A stretch of 64,000 bases of DNA from Elephas maximus indicus (lineage: Eukaryota > Chordata > Mammalia > Proboscidea > Elephantidae): assembly GCF_024166365.1 (NCBI RefSeq), contig NC_064839.1:15672878-15736877 (forward strand). The letters are read 5' to 3'. A program made the position numbers and the translations under genes. Under the pieces are notes generated by a model, which made no database searches, was not told where the DNA came from, and worked only from the letters and a program-made list of their open reading frames with translations. This document shows, one piece after another, positions 33,895 to 45,556 of this stretch (its first letter is position 1; every line of letters begins with the position of its first letter).

Positions 33895-34185
33895 GTTTGA
33901 AGAATTCTTGCCTTCCATACAGGAGACCCCGGTTCAATTCCCAGCCAAAGCCCCTCATGTGCAGCCACTGCTGGTCTGTCAGTGGACACTTGTGAGTTGC
34001 TATGATGCTGAACAAGTTTCAGCAAAGCTTGCAGACTAAGACAGACTAGAAAGAAAGGCCTGATGATTCTACTTCTGAAAAATCAGCCATTGAAAACCCT
34101 GTGGATCACAACGGGATGGAATCTCAACTCTTGGGGTCACCATGAGTCAGAGGCTGACTTGATGGCAGCTGACAACAATTTATTT
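33895..34185 (+). mobile_element. tRNA-Gly-headed afrotherian SINE, plus strand, 5'-truncated
   Basis: The head starts within the tRNA (AGAATTCTTGCCTTCCATAC, GGTTCAATTCCCAGCC). The body parallels 31200-31344 and 31790-31875: CATGTGCAGCCACTGC, GTTTCAGCAAAGCTTGC, CCATGAGTCAGAGGCTGACTTG. It is uninterrupted, so it shows what the split copy looked like. Confidence 0.9.
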
Positions 34186-35029
34186 AAAGAAACCAGGTTA
34201 TTATCCCTGTAGAGGTTTCCACTGGTGAGATTTGCTGATCGTGCCCCTTTGGTGTAGTTTAATTTGTCCTCTGGTCTCTGTATTCCCTGAAAATTAATTG
34301 TAGCAGCTTGATCAGATAAAAGTTGATATATAGATAGATAGATAGACAGACAGATAGATTGTTTTATTTGTAAGACTCCCCCTGCGGGGTGCTATATTCT
34401 TCATCTGGAGGGTGTCACCCACTGAGCTCTCTTTTGGTGATGTCGCTAGCCACCAATGATCATGCCTAGATCCATACACTCATTAGGGGTGACGCAATGG
34501 CAATGTTCTAATTTTATTATTCCTTCTTCACTTTTTTAAGTGGAATGGACTTTGTTTCAGTGGGGCAAGGGGAGTTGTGGTTAGTAACCCACGAAGCTGA
34601 ATGGTGGATTGATTGGTTTATTCATTAATATATAAAAACATATGACCTTGTTTGGTCATATTTTTATATTGATTGGCTTATTTGTTAATATATAAAAAAT
34701 ATGATTTTGTCGTTAGCACATTGTAAATGGTTTTTTTTGCTTTTTCAGCTTTGGCTTTTACAGAGTGAGTTTTCTGGAGTAGGGCCACTCATGTTCGAGC
34801 TGAAGTTAGGTCTTTGCTCTTGCCTGGAGTCATGGGGTTGTGGATGGTGGTGCTGCGAACCAGGGCTGGGATGACAAGGGGGAAGGCAGCCACGGCTGAC
34901 GGCAGAGTTCCCTCTCAGGGAACCCCATAGTGCAGACAAAGGGACTGGTGGACAGCCCCTGATGATTTTTGGTCTCTAGCCTTCCAGGGGGCCTTGCGGG
35001 CACAGGGGCATTCAGTGATAATAACAATA
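34186..35029. other. Intron with (GATA)n and a short AT-rich tandem repeat
   Basis: A (GATA/GACA)n tract lies at about 34327-34357. At about 34610-34725 two AT-rich units of about 65 bases repeat (TTAATATATAAAAA in each), and ATATGACC/GGTCATAT forms an 8-bp hairpin stem near 34640-34661. No gene. Confidence 0.55.
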
Positions 35030-35232
35030 TTGTTGTTATGTGCTGTCAAGTTGATTCCGACTCGTAGTGACCCCACGTGACAGAGTAGAACTACCCCTTC
35101 GGGTTTCCTCGGCTGTAATCTTTACGGGAGCAGATTACCAGGTCTTTCTCCAGCAGAGCCGCTAGTGGATTTGAACCACTGCCCTTTCAGTTAGTAGCTG
35201 AGCACTTAACCATTGTGCCACCAGAGCTCCAT
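35030..35232 (-). mobile_element. AfroSINE, long form, minus strand
   Basis: GCTGTCAAGTTGATTCCGAC, GACAGAGTAGAACTACCCC, GGGAGCAGATTACCAGGTC, GGATTTGAACCACTGCC and CCATTGTGCCACCAGAGC. A 24-base scrap of another SINE tail is at 35253-35275. Confidence 0.95.
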
Positions 35233-35469
35233 AATAACAATAATAAAAAAAATCCATTGCCATCGAGTCGGTAATAATAATAACAGCAAACATCGAACAT
35301 TTCATGGGCCAGGCCCTGGGCTAAGCACTTTATGTATTTTAATACATATAATTCTAATAATAATAACCATAATAGGCAACTACTATGATCACCCCCAGTT
35401 TGAAAATGAGGTGCCAGGCACTCACTGGGGAGGATACGTGAACAGCATTAACAACAGTGATCATGGTAA

Positions 35470-35680
35470 TGTTTTCAGAGCCCTCATTCCGTGCCAGGCA
35501 TCATCACAAGCAGCTTGCATGTGCTTAATACTTGTTTGTACATTAAAAACCCTGTGAGTTACGTGTCATTGCACCATTTCACAGATGAGACTACTGAGGT
35601 ACAGAGAGGTTAAGAGGTGTGCCCCAGGCCACACAACTTCTCAGCTTCAGAGCTGGGATTTGCCCTTGGCAGGCTGGCTG
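35470..35680 (-). repeat. MIR, minus strand
   Basis: CATTTCACAGATGAGACTACTGAGG, GGTTAAGAGGTGTGCCCCAGG and CAGAGCTGGGATTTGCCC. A (TAA)n-rich stretch precedes it at 35235-35375. Confidence 0.85.
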
Positions 35681-37719
35681 ACCACTGTACCGTACTACCT
35701 TCCCAACAGCTGGGACACCGTGTATTCCCTGGTCTGGGCCCGGAGCAGAGCTTGGGCAGAGAGAACAGCATGGATAAAGGTTTGGAGGCATGAGAGAGTG
35801 GCGTGTGGAGAGCTCTATGTGTTAAGGGGCTGGGGTGGGACCTGGAACCAGGGCCCAGCAAGCCCTCGGAGCATTGCAGAAGAACCTCTGGCCCAGGCAG
35901 AGGGGAGGTGTGGCTCCCTAGAAAGCTCGCTGTAGTGGCTAGACGTCTGGAGCTGCGGGCAGGGAGCAGGGGAGGAGACATGACAAGCTCAAGGAGACCA
36001 GCTGGGAGGGTGTTGAGTGATCCAAGGAATGGTGGCAAGGACTGGGGCAGATAGGCAGGTGGGGGGAATTCAGGGACATCCAAGAAGTCAGAAGTCAGGT
36101 GAAGACTTGGTGACCATGTGGGTAGATGAGAGGGTGGGGAGGTGGAGGAGGGCAGCGGTCTCCATACAGGATAACTCTGGGGTTTCAGGCTCAGCAGATG
36201 GAGGCCAGGGGCGCCATTCACCAGGCATACATGCCAGAGGGGGAGTGGCCTTGGGGAGGGCGTGGGAGATAAGCATTCCGCTTTGGGCTCTTGGTACCTG
36301 AGATGCTTGTCAGGATGTGTGGAGTTGCCCTATAGCTCCTCCACCAACCACAGGCCCCAGGACCAGATGAGAGAAGCAGGAAGCCCTACCTCCCCTGCTC
36401 ACAGGTGCATACACTCCTTCACTCTTGTACACCAGGGCTGGGCCTTGGGCAGCGCACTTAGCTGACCCTCTGAGACACACAGGGAGGAAAGGGCTGCTGT
36501 CTGGGACCATCCTGGCTGGGAGAGCCATCCCTGTGAGGGGCCGTTGTCTGTAGACTTGTGTCTGCTCCATGCTTCCAGACCAGGAAGCTTCCTTGCATGG
36601 CGCCCTGCACTCCCTGTTGGGCTGGATGGCACCTTTGTGAATCCACCTTCCTGCCCCCTGCTTCCTGTGCACACACGCGTGCTGTAAGCCCACCACAGAC
36701 CCAGGGCAGGGTCTCTCGCATCTGTGCAGACCCGTGTGAGCCCAGCCCTCTCAGCTATACCGGAGGCGGGGTGCAGAGGAAGAACGAAAGTGCAGGGAAG
36801 AGACGGGCTCAGCTCTCAGGAGCTCACCATCTGTGGGGTCAGAGAAGGAGGTTACCCAGGTCTTTCCCTTAAGGGTTCCAATCTGGGGGCCGTGGAGAGG
36901 AGACTTGGCCCTACCTTGGAGGGGCTCTTGGGGAGGGAAACAAAACTCAAGCAGGAGACAGAGAGCAAGGCAGGCTGTGAACTCAGGCTTGAGAGCTGCT
37001 GCAGTGTTGAGAAAGGAACTCCCAGTGAGAGCTGGAGGAGTCGGGAGGGCTTCCTGGAGGAGGGGAGCTGTGGGCTGCTTGTTTGTCTTCTCTAGCATGC
37101 AAGAGGTGATCAGGAGGCAAGCTGTGGGGCTAACCTGCAGCATCAGCACTGAAGAGGGCCTGGATGAAGCTTCTTGGGAGCCTGAGGTCTCTCTAGTGTA
37201 CACTGCTGAGTGGCTTGCCCAAGACCTCACAGCTGGAAGCTGACACAGCCAAAATCCAGACCCACCGGCATCTGATAGGCCTGGGTCAGCCAGGGCTGTG
37301 TCAACCAGAGAAAGTGTGGCCCTCACCCTCCATTCCAGAGTCACCAAGGACACTCACCAGCTGGTGCCAGCAGCCCCACTGCCATGCCGGAAGTTTGTCT
37401 TGTTCCCCAAGTGATTGTCTCTGTCCGGGTGTGTCCTCCTGGAGCACTGTGATCACACCACCAGGCAAGAGCTCTGGGAGGGCTAGGGCCACAGGGAAAC
37501 TGCTGAGAGGCTCACAGCTCAGGGGTGTGAGGGTGTTGAGTAGGTGGAATTGTGTGGTCCTCCTTCCTCCACCCTCTGGGCAGCCGGGCCAGGCTGGCCT
37601 CAGAGAAGTACCCACCTACGGTGTCGCAGTCCACGCTCCTTCCCAGGCTGGGGAGCAGCCCCTGGGTTTGCATGGAGCTGTTTGCTTTCCCCAGGCAGGT
37701 GGGTTTTATTGGAATCCCC
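35681..37719. other. Intron, GC-rich; no gene recognised
   Basis: About 2 kb without a recognised repeat. Overlapping frames up to 203 codons on both strands show no domain and no splice logic. Confidence 0.45.
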
Positions 37720-37960
37720 TGGAGTCTATTTCCTGAAACCATTTCTAACAGCATTGCAGAATATCATATATGTTTCCTACAAACCTTTCGAGGCTGACAC
37801 ATCCTCGTTGTGACTGTGAATATCAGAAGTGACATGTAATTGCAGTGATCCATCCTGTTAAGTAGCTGGCAATGTATCATTGCGAAATCAGCAGGGCTGG
37901 GACTCTCAGAACCCAGTGTTGCTAAACAATGCACGTGCAGCAACTTCAAACTCTCTTACC
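37720..37960. promoter_or_regulatory. Candidate conserved noncoding element 5
   Basis: An AT-rich non-repetitive block begins sharply after GC-rich intron: GAATATCATATATGTTTCC, GACATGTAATTGCAGTGATCC, GGCAATGTATCATTGCG. It has homeodomain and CEBP-like cores but no repeat similarity that I recognise. Confidence 0.35.
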
Positions 37961-38929
37961 AAACCCCACCCACCGAAGGCTCTCGAGGGCTCCTGACCCT
38001 TCCATGCCTCCCCTTTTTGGGTCCACAGCAAAGAAATTTTGACCCAGGGAAAAACTACCCACCAGGTTTTCAGACTCATCAGAAAATGCCCAGGTTCTCA
38101 AAGTCAGCGCTGAGATGGGGGCATGCTTGGAAAATCACTCCTTCCAAGCATGACCCTTATCTTCCTGCCCACCTTTCCTTGTAAACTCCAGAGTCTTTGT
38201 GGGAGTTCTCTCTGTACTGTGGGGTGGGCAGCGAGCTGCATCATCGCTGTGCAGGTGGAGGGAAGGAAGCCAGTGGGGTCAGTGTGGACAATGGAAGATT
38301 GGAGACCGGAGGACCAGGCAGGTGTCCAGAGTCCAGGGGCACAGATGGCTGAGCCGTGCCATAACGTGGCAGGAGCATCAAAGCAGGGCCTGCTGTATTG
38401 CACAAACACCCAGGAAGGGAGGGCACCAGTCATGCTGTGCTCTGCTAATTCTGGGCCAGGGCTCACTTAGACTCGGGTGTGAATGGTGCTCCCCGTAGTT
38501 GTACAAAGTGCCAGTACTGATGGAGGGGCAGAGCATGGAGCCCCCACATGTCAACAGGCCAACAAGTGCCAGAAGTGAGGGTCAGAGGACACAGCCCTCC
38601 AGTCTGGGCACCCTGAGCCCAGGGATTTGGTGGCCTCTGGTGATACTGGCTTGGAACCTCCACTGGATCTCCTGTGTGTGGGGAAGGGGGAGGGTCTTAA
38701 AGGACCCTCTCCCTGGGAGACCCTGATCTCAGGGGTGCCCACTGTGGGCCCCATCTCTGCAGAAAGCATTCATCTACCCCCACCCCATTCCTTGTGGCAG
38801 CCCCACCCATGACTCTGGCATCTGCATATGGCATCTGGTGTGGCCCTGACTTCCTGGGTTCCTGCCTGGACGTGGAGGAAATGTTTCACTCCTTCCTGCA
38901 GAAGATGCTTCAGCTAGATAGAGCCTCAC
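37961..38929. other. Intron, nothing recognised
   Basis: GC-rich. Short overlapping frames only. Confidence 0.45.
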
Positions 38930-39330
38930 TGTCCTTTGGTGCGTCACGAGATGCTAAATGAAAAATAACGAGCATATAGGAACTAATAACAGGAATCACC
39001 TAATTAAATTAGGAAACGGTCATCATATTGCTGTAATCTGAAAATTGATATTAATAGAAAATGGTCCCAGAATTGTTAAGTTAAAGGCTCCTCAGGGTGG
39101 GGAAATTAAAAAGGAGAGCAGAATGGAAAATTGGGACAGTCAGATCCAATAAGAGCAAGACTTAGGTTTTAAGTGAACTCAACTAAAATGCTAAAAATAG
39201 AAACAGGATAGTTGGGTGGGTCTAATGAAGTAACAGACATAAATGGCTGTGAACACCACAGAGCTCCACACACGTGTATGGTGATAATTTAAAAAAGAAG
39301 ACAATGGAATTAAGCTTCAGTGGGCATGAA
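38930..39330. promoter_or_regulatory. Candidate conserved noncoding element 6
   Basis: About 400 bases of AT-rich, non-repetitive sequence: CACCTAATTAAATTAGG (39000 region), GAAAATTGATATTAATAG, CGTGTATGGTGATAATTT. CCTAATTAAATTAGG is a near-perfect palindrome. It is the longest such block in the downstream intron. Confidence 0.4.
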
Positions 39331-39339
39331 ACATAGTAA

Positions 39340-39520
39340 TAGTTATTGTTTATTGGGTGCCAGGCACTATCCTAAGTGCTTTCCTTTCATCTCCCTCTGC
39401 CCTCAGAGGCGGGCACTATCACCTCCATTTACAGACGCACTGGGCCTAAGTCGGTTGCCCAGACTTCTGCAGGAAGAGTGACTAAGCCAGGATTCGAACC
39501 TACACCTTCAGATTCCAGTG
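39340..39520 (-). repeat. MIR, minus strand
   Basis: TTATTGGGTGCCAGGCACTAT, CCATTTACAGACGCACTGGG and AGCCAGGATTCGAACC. Confidence 0.85.
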
Positions 39521-40829
39521 TCCATGCTCAGCCCACTCTGTCCTCCTTGCCTGTTGCTACTTTTTAATGCCATGGTCTGTATTTCTTTATTTTCAAAAGG
39601 CAGCATTTCTTGCCGGCACTCAGCAGATTTCTGCTGCAGCCGGCCTCCCTGAATCCAGCTCCAAAACTCCTGAGCTGTTGTGGTTAATAAAGTTACAACA
39701 AAGACACCTTCTGAAATTACAGGCCTCTGGAAAACTGGGTCTCCCATTGTGTGCCAGCCTGGGCGCTTCTGAAGGCACCCCCATCCCCAGGAAGCCGTGG
39801 TTTCAGGTTGTGCCTCTGCAGCAGCCGGTTGTTTCCCTTGGGGCCCCCACAGGGGTGAATCAGGCTCTGTTCACCTGCCGTGTGAGTCACGGCTTAGGGG
39901 CCCAGCATGGGTCTCAGGTGTGCACTGATCCCTTTCCCACTCTGCCTGGCTGGAATGAATTGGCGGGGGGGAGGGAAAGGGAGGAAGAGGAGGAGGAGGT
40001 CAAGATCCATGTCTGAGATGTCCCCAGTTTACATCTGGCCTGGAAGGCTGTATTGCACCCAGGCCAGGTGTTCAGCCCAAGCAGGACTCTAGCCTGGGTA
40101 TTAGGGAGGTTTCCACATGGTGCTGAATTTCCTCTCCCCGACCTGCACCCCATCCTCCCCTCGCCCCATCCCCACTCACTGACCAGGCACCTTCAGTGGG
40201 GTCACCTGACATCAGAGCCAACCCTCACTCCCATTATCCAACCTCTCAGCCCAGGAGATCTGCCTAGAAGAGGGGGAAGGCAGGAGAGATTCTAGCCTCA
40301 AAGTGGCACAGGCTCCAGGGTGGCCCCTGCTGCATGGCCCGCCGCCTCCTTCAGCCTTACTTGGCCAGGAGTCACGGGGGCGTGGTGGGGACCAGGGTCA
40401 GAACACACAGTGAATCCGAACACAACACCACTGCCAGCATGGGGAATGGACCCGTGGGGTCCAAACACGTGTCTAGCCAGACCCCTTCCCCCAACCTTCC
40501 TGGTATTCTCCAAGAACCCTCGATTCCGCCATGGGCAGCAGGGGAAACGGATCTATGCCCACCACATGCTCAAGAGCAGGGCTGCTGCTACGGTGTGGCG
40601 TTCTCCACGGCCACCAGGTGGTTGTTTTTTTAAAACCCTGAAAAGGTCAGGGTGGTAGTTATGACAACGGAAGCGCTGGAGGGCTGGTTCTCGAGGCAGA
40701 TCAAGGGCACAGCCTTCTCAAGAATGCCCGGGAGTGGGCCGAGGCCTGTGGCCTGGGGCAAAGCCTGTGTTAAGCTCAGCTAGTTGAGCGCCACCTGCCT
40801 TCCCCAAGGTTCTGCAGCTCCTGGTTATG
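39521..40829. other. Intron, nothing recognised
   Basis: A purine-rich (GGA)n tract is at about 39966-40002. The rest is unassigned. Confidence 0.45.
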
Positions 40830-41075
40830 GTGACACCATTAGTGTGGCTCTGGGGCAGCGGCCCCTCTCCCCCTCCTCCTCACATTAGCAGGAAGTTGGG
40901 AATTGCCGGGCTGATGGGGTTTACCCGTCACCTCTCTGCTGATACTTTCCTGATAAAGCTCATTTCCCAGGCTATGTGGGCCTGCAGTTTTAACTCGAAT
41001 CATGGTGGAACTCAGTGGATGAGTTCTCTCATCTTTAAATTTTATTTATGTGAGGAAAAAAGCTCAGGTTAATTT
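40830..41075. promoter_or_regulatory. Candidate conserved noncoding element 7
   Basis: Contains CACATTAGCAGGAAGTTGGG, GATACTTTCCTGATAAAGC (GATA core) and TTTTAACTCGAATCATGG. Moderately AT-rich and non-repetitive. Weaker than elements 2 and 6. Confidence 0.25.
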
Positions 41076-41764
41076 GACTCAGTTGCCCCAGACCTCTGCA
41101 ACTCAGGAGCCCTGCACTGAGGCTGCTAGCACCTGATGAAACTGGAAGAGCACCTGGGGGTGCTCCGGTTCACTGGGGTCTGAGCGGGAGGTCGGGGGTA
41201 CCTCTCCCCTTGCCCTGAGACCTGGTCACGGCATTTCTTGGCACTCCCTCAGAGGCCTGAAGACCACTTACAGAGTGGGCTGGCCCCATCCAGTTCCTGG
41301 TCAGTGGTTCTCAATTCAGGTGGTCTTAAGGTTGGGTTGGATTGAGGGGATGGTCTGTGGACCCCTCACCAAATTTTGGTTGTGTGTCTGAATGTGCGTC
41401 GTCCTGGGAAGGCCGAGCAGGTGGTCATCAAATCCTGGAAACAGTCCTATGGCCCCACTCCCTCCTCATGACAACACAGGAAGGAGTCCTTTGACTTCCT
41501 CAAAAGGCTACAACCGTTTATGAGGGCATTTGACTTTTGCCCTGGGGGCCTGGACCTGCCCTGGTGGAAGGAAATGGGAAGAAAAAGGCATGAAAGGATG
41601 TCACTGACAACCCTGTGGGACCATTGGGGTCTATCAGAAAGTATCTGAACTGCCAGGGAGGGAGAGACCATGGTGTCGTGGGGGTAAGGAAAGGTGCTCA
41701 GCCCCCACCTGAGTTCTGTGTGAGAATGCAGACCCAGCATGGACAGATCTCCCCCCCCCTTTTT
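41076..41764. other. Intron, nothing recognised
   Basis: Ends in a C8T10-type tract at about 41752-41769 that abuts the next element. Confidence 0.4.
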
Positions 41765-41769
41765 TTTTT

Positions 41770-42175
41770 GTTAAAGGAAAGCTTATTTGCCATCCAGTCA
41801 TTTCCGACTCATAGTGGCCCCATGTATAACAGAATGAAATTTAGCCCAGTCCTGTGCCACCTTCATGACCTCTGGTATGCTTGAGTCGGTTGTTGTGGCC
41901 ACTGTATTTTGAGTGCCTTCCAACCTAGGGGGCCCATCATCCAGCATTAGAATGGACAGTGTTGTTGTGATCTGTAAGGTTTTCATTGGCTAATTTTCCA
42001 AAGTAGACCGCCAGGCCTTATTCCTAGTCTGTCTTAGTCTGGAAGCTCTGCTGAACCTGTTCACGGTGGGTGGCCCTGCTGGAATTTGAAATACCAGTGG
42101 CGTAGATAGCTTCTGGCATTCTGTCACCTCGCAAGCCACCACAGTACAACAAACTGACAGGCAGGTGGTGGAGAG
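41770..42175 (-). mobile_element. SINE-like RTE composite without a tRNA head, minus strand
   Basis: Read on the minus strand, it has a first part ending in the segment CAGACTAAGACAGACTAGG, also present in the tRNA-Gly SINEs. It then joins directly to sequence matching the RTE 3' end: CCACAACAACCGACTCAAGC and GGTGGCACAGGACTGGGC, compare 46584-46660. The RTE tail GAGTCGGAAATGACTGG closes it. It looks like an internally deleted RTE. Confidence 0.75.
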
Positions 42176-42689
42176 AAGTCAGGAATCTGTATACATATGT
42201 GAGTCTGACTGATTTTTAGATAGCAGCTCAAATTTTAGAAGGTGTTTTTCAGAGTTGGATGATTGGTCCCGTTTGGCACCTTCTATTGGTTGGATTGGAT
42301 GGGCTGGATGGAGCGGTTCTGTGCAATATCCCAAACCTGCCCTCCTAAGGGAGGCCTGGCCCCTGCGGCCATCACTGACTCAACACTCAGCCTCCCTGTG
42401 CCCACTGGGACTACAGAGGCTGTAGGTCTCTCTGATGGGGAGGGGAACTCCGCTGACTTTTTCCAGCCTTGGCTGGACTCCCATCTAGCCCACCCCAAAT
42501 GGGTCACAGGCAGAGCTCCTCCAGGTGCCTGCTGACTGACAGCGGCCCCACAGAGTCCTGAGGAACGCCTGTCTGGGTCTTGGGGCCAGGAGCCTCAGAT
42601 ACTTGTTCACTTTTCAGACGGGGGGCCTGGGGGCCCAGAAGGTGGTCAGCAGAGCTGTGGGGGAGGCCAGAATCAGGAGTCGGGGTTCT
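42176..42689. other. Intron, nothing recognised
   Basis: No repeat or domain seen. Confidence 0.4.
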
Positions 42690-42830
42690 GAGGAGGAGCA
42701 CATAATTAAAACTGTCCCTCATTTGCACACAGTTACTCGTGTGGAAACATTTGCACCCACCAGCGAGCTTCCATTGCCGTGAATAAATGAAAAATCTTTT
42801 CTCAAGAAACTTTCCCGCAAGGGAGCAGCG
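42690..42830. promoter_or_regulatory. Candidate conserved noncoding element 8
   Basis: CACATAATTAAAACTGTCCC, CATTTGCACACAGTTACTCG and GTGAATAAATGAAAAATC in an otherwise GC-rich region. Confidence 0.3.
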
Positions 42831-43799
42831 GGAGGGGAGGCCGTGGGTGCCCTGTGGGGTGGGATTGGGTTTAGATGGGAAAGGATTTCTCCCACAGTGG
42901 GGGGGTAGAGGGACGGCTCCACTGGCTTCATTTCTTCCCCATCTAGGATACCTCCCATGGCTGTCACACTTGCCAAGGGTGCTGGGAGAGGGGCCAGGCC
43001 TGGTCCAGCACAGGGCACTTTGCAGATTCTTCCTTCTCTGCTGGCTCTCCATCGGGGCGATGTCATGAGGTTGTAAGTGGGACTGGAGAGTCCCAGACAG
43101 CCTCAAGGAGGCGGCACCTGAAGGTGTGGAGCACCTGCTGTGCTCCTGGCGCTGTGCTGCACATGCTTTCCAAATACACCCTCTCTGACTCCTCACAAAC
43201 CGGTGCACAGAGAGGTGAAGCCACTTGCCCAGGAACACGCTGCCAGTGACAGTGCCTAAACCAGAGCCCGGATCTTTTCACCCCAAAGACATAGCATCTT
43301 ATTGGTGACCCCAACAACCACTCAGAGCTGTAAAGACCGAACTCTGAGACCACAGTGAGGACGGCCAGCTGTGGGGCCCTGCACAGCACTGCCACGCTGA
43401 TGTCCGGGGTGTATTCATTCTGGTGTGTTGCAGACACTTTCTTCCGGTCCAGGTATGCACGTGTGTGTGCTGGCGAGAGATGTGGGCCTCTGTGAACATG
43501 TGAACTTGCCTGGCTTCTCCACGATTGTGGACATGTGCAAGTGTGTGTGCTCACCTCTGTGTTAGCGCACAATCATGAGATGTGTGCCTGCCTCTGGCTC
43601 ACAGCCCCCATGGGAGACACTTCACGCACAGAGTGAAGTGTGCTGGCTGCTCTGGGCCACGATGACATTTTCATGGGGGATCAGCAAGCCTAGGACACAT
43701 ACCATGATGGCCCAAGTGGGGACAGGTGACTTCGGCACCAAAAGCTGCGTCGTCTGTCGGTTGCCAGCCATGGAAGTGAGTGAGGCATTGCCATTCCAG
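42831..43799. other. Intron with a MIR scrap; no gene recognised
   Basis: Bases 43195-43285 (CAGAGAGGTGAAGCCACTTG, CCAGAGCCCGGATC) are a minus-strand MIR fragment. Otherwise unassigned. Confidence 0.5.
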
Positions 43800-44010
43800 C
43801 AGGAACTCAGCAAAATCGGATATTATAACCCCTGCCTTCCACCCGAACAGACCAAATAATGAAATTACGTTCATAATATTTCAGGTCGAATGATCACTGC
43901 TTGAATTAGTTCCCCCCCCAGAACCCAGCCAGAAGTAATGGTGGTAATTAAAGGATTTCCTGAGCTTAAAGCAAGTCTGCTCGTGAAGAATGTATGGTGT
44001 ACAGAGTTCA
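43800..44010. promoter_or_regulatory. Candidate conserved noncoding element 9
   Basis: CAAATAATGAAATTACGTTC, GAATGATCACTGCTTGAATTAG and GGTGGTAATTAAAGG are clustered homeodomain cores in non-repetitive sequence, interrupted by a C8 run. Confidence 0.3.
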
Positions 44011-44568
44011 CAAAATTCACCTGTGTTTCATCCCTTCCCTGGGGCTAGGGGAGGACAGTTAGCAAGAGCAGAAAGACCATGGGCAAGAAGGAGGCTGGTT
44101 CTCACTGCTGGAGGCACCTTGCCACTTGCACTCATTTATTTTAGAAACATTTATTGAGCACCCGCCTGGGACAGGCACTGGGATTCAGTGAAGAACCGGA
44201 CCCCAAGGTCCCTGTTCCATGGAACTCACAATGAGTAGGCTGCCAAGAATTCCTGGTTTCCATCCTGTCTCCTTTCCAAGCAGGCATTGCAGCAGAATTT
44301 CCAGGAGTAGCGGGCATTCCTGGAACTGCCTTGTCTTCCACTTTGGGGCCCATGAATTTGATCTGAGCCTGCGCCTGTGCTGGGACTTTCCAATGGTCAG
44401 AGAAAGAGAAAGGAAGAGCCATTAGCATGGCTTGGTTCACATCTCACCAGTCCTCATCTGCTAGAGAGGGGCAGGGGAGCCAGGCTTAACAGCAGGAGGG
44501 GTCAAGATGGGGCTTCCCTTCACACCCAGGCCAGGACATCCCTCCACCAAGGCAGTTTCTGATTTCTC
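44011..44568. other. Intron, nothing recognised except an L2-like scrap
   Basis: CATTTATTGAGCACCCGCC at 44150 resembles the L2 3' motif. Confidence 0.4.
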
Positions 44569-44580
44569 TTTGCCTCACTT

Positions 44581-44745
44581 AAAAAAAAAAACCCACTGCT
44601 GTCGAGTGGATTCCGACTCATAGTGACCCTATAGGACAGAGTAGAATTGCCCCCATAGAGTTTCCAAGAAGCACCTGGTGGATTCGAACTGCCGACCTTT
44701 TGGTTAGCAGCTGTAGCTCTTAACCACTATGCCACCAGGGTTTCC
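44581..44745 (-). mobile_element. AfroSINE, short form, minus strand, with a 12-bp target duplication
   Basis: An A-run of twelve, then GTCGAGTGGATTCCGACTC, GGACAGAGTAGAATTGCCC, GATTCGAACTGCCGACC and CCACCAGGGTTTCC. TTGCCTCACTTA occurs at 44569-44580 (last base shared with the A-run) and at 44746-44757. Confidence 0.95.
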
Positions 44746-44904
44746 TTGCCTCACTTAGGGGAAGGCATAGCCCTCTGCAAGGAGCTCCCAAACTTGGATG
44801 GATAATGCCAGAATCCCATGAAAGCAAATGCTGGTAGCGTGGCCAATCCCGGCAGCGTGGCAGACAGCCGATGTGTTCACCCATCTGGGTAAAATAGAAC
44901 CGAA
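44615..44904. repeat. 290-bp direct duplication, copy 1 (likely donor)
   Basis: From GACTCATAG inside the SINE through 147 bases beyond its right target duplication, this segment matches 52449-52737 at roughly 90% by eye. It keeps the complete SINE context, with target duplications on both sides, which marks it as the original. Confidence 0.93.
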
Positions 44905-45390
44905 CACCTCTTTAAAACTGAAGAAGCAATCTCAGGAGCCAGAAAAGGAAAGAGAAGCAAACCTTGAGTGAGCTCCAGGGGACACCTGCCAAAACTTTTA
45001 AAAACAGCTTTATTGAGGTATCATTTCTATGCCATAAAATTCACCTATTTTTAGTGTACGATTGTGAGTTAATTTATAGAGTTGTACAACTGCCACCACA
45101 ATCCAATTTTAGAATATTTCCGTATTTTGCCCCACCCAGATCCCTCGTGACCATTTGTAGTTGTTCTCGTTCCCAATCTCAGCCCCAGACAAACAGTAAT
45201 CTACTTTCTGTCTCCAGATTTGCCTTTTCTGGACAGTTGATATCAATGTAATCATACAGTATGTGGTCTTTTTACCTGGCTTCTTTCACTTGACGTAATC
45301 CATCTGAGGGTCATCGTGTTGTAGCTTATCATAAGTTCATGCCTCTTTATTGCTGAATAGTATTCCGTTATATGGAGTTTTTCGTTCAGC

Positions 45391-45556
45391 CAAAAAAAAA
45401 AAAAACCCAGTGCCGTCGCGTCGATTCCAACTCATAGCGACCCTATAGGACAGAGTAGAACTGCCTCATAGAGTTTCCAAGGAGCACCTGGTGGATTTGA
45501 ACTGCAAACCCTTTGGTTAGCAGCCGGAGCACTTAACCACTACACCACCAGGGTTT
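45391..45556 (-). mobile_element. AfroSINE, short form, minus strand, nested in L1
   Basis: An A-run, GTGCCGTCGCGTCGATTCC, GGACAGAGTAGAACTGCCTC, GGATTTGAACTGC, CACCACCAGGGTTTCG. Confidence 0.95.

Noticed and set aside
42504..43238. 244-codon minus-strand frame
   Set aside because: It crosses a candidate noncoding element and a MIR scrap, with no recognisable domain.
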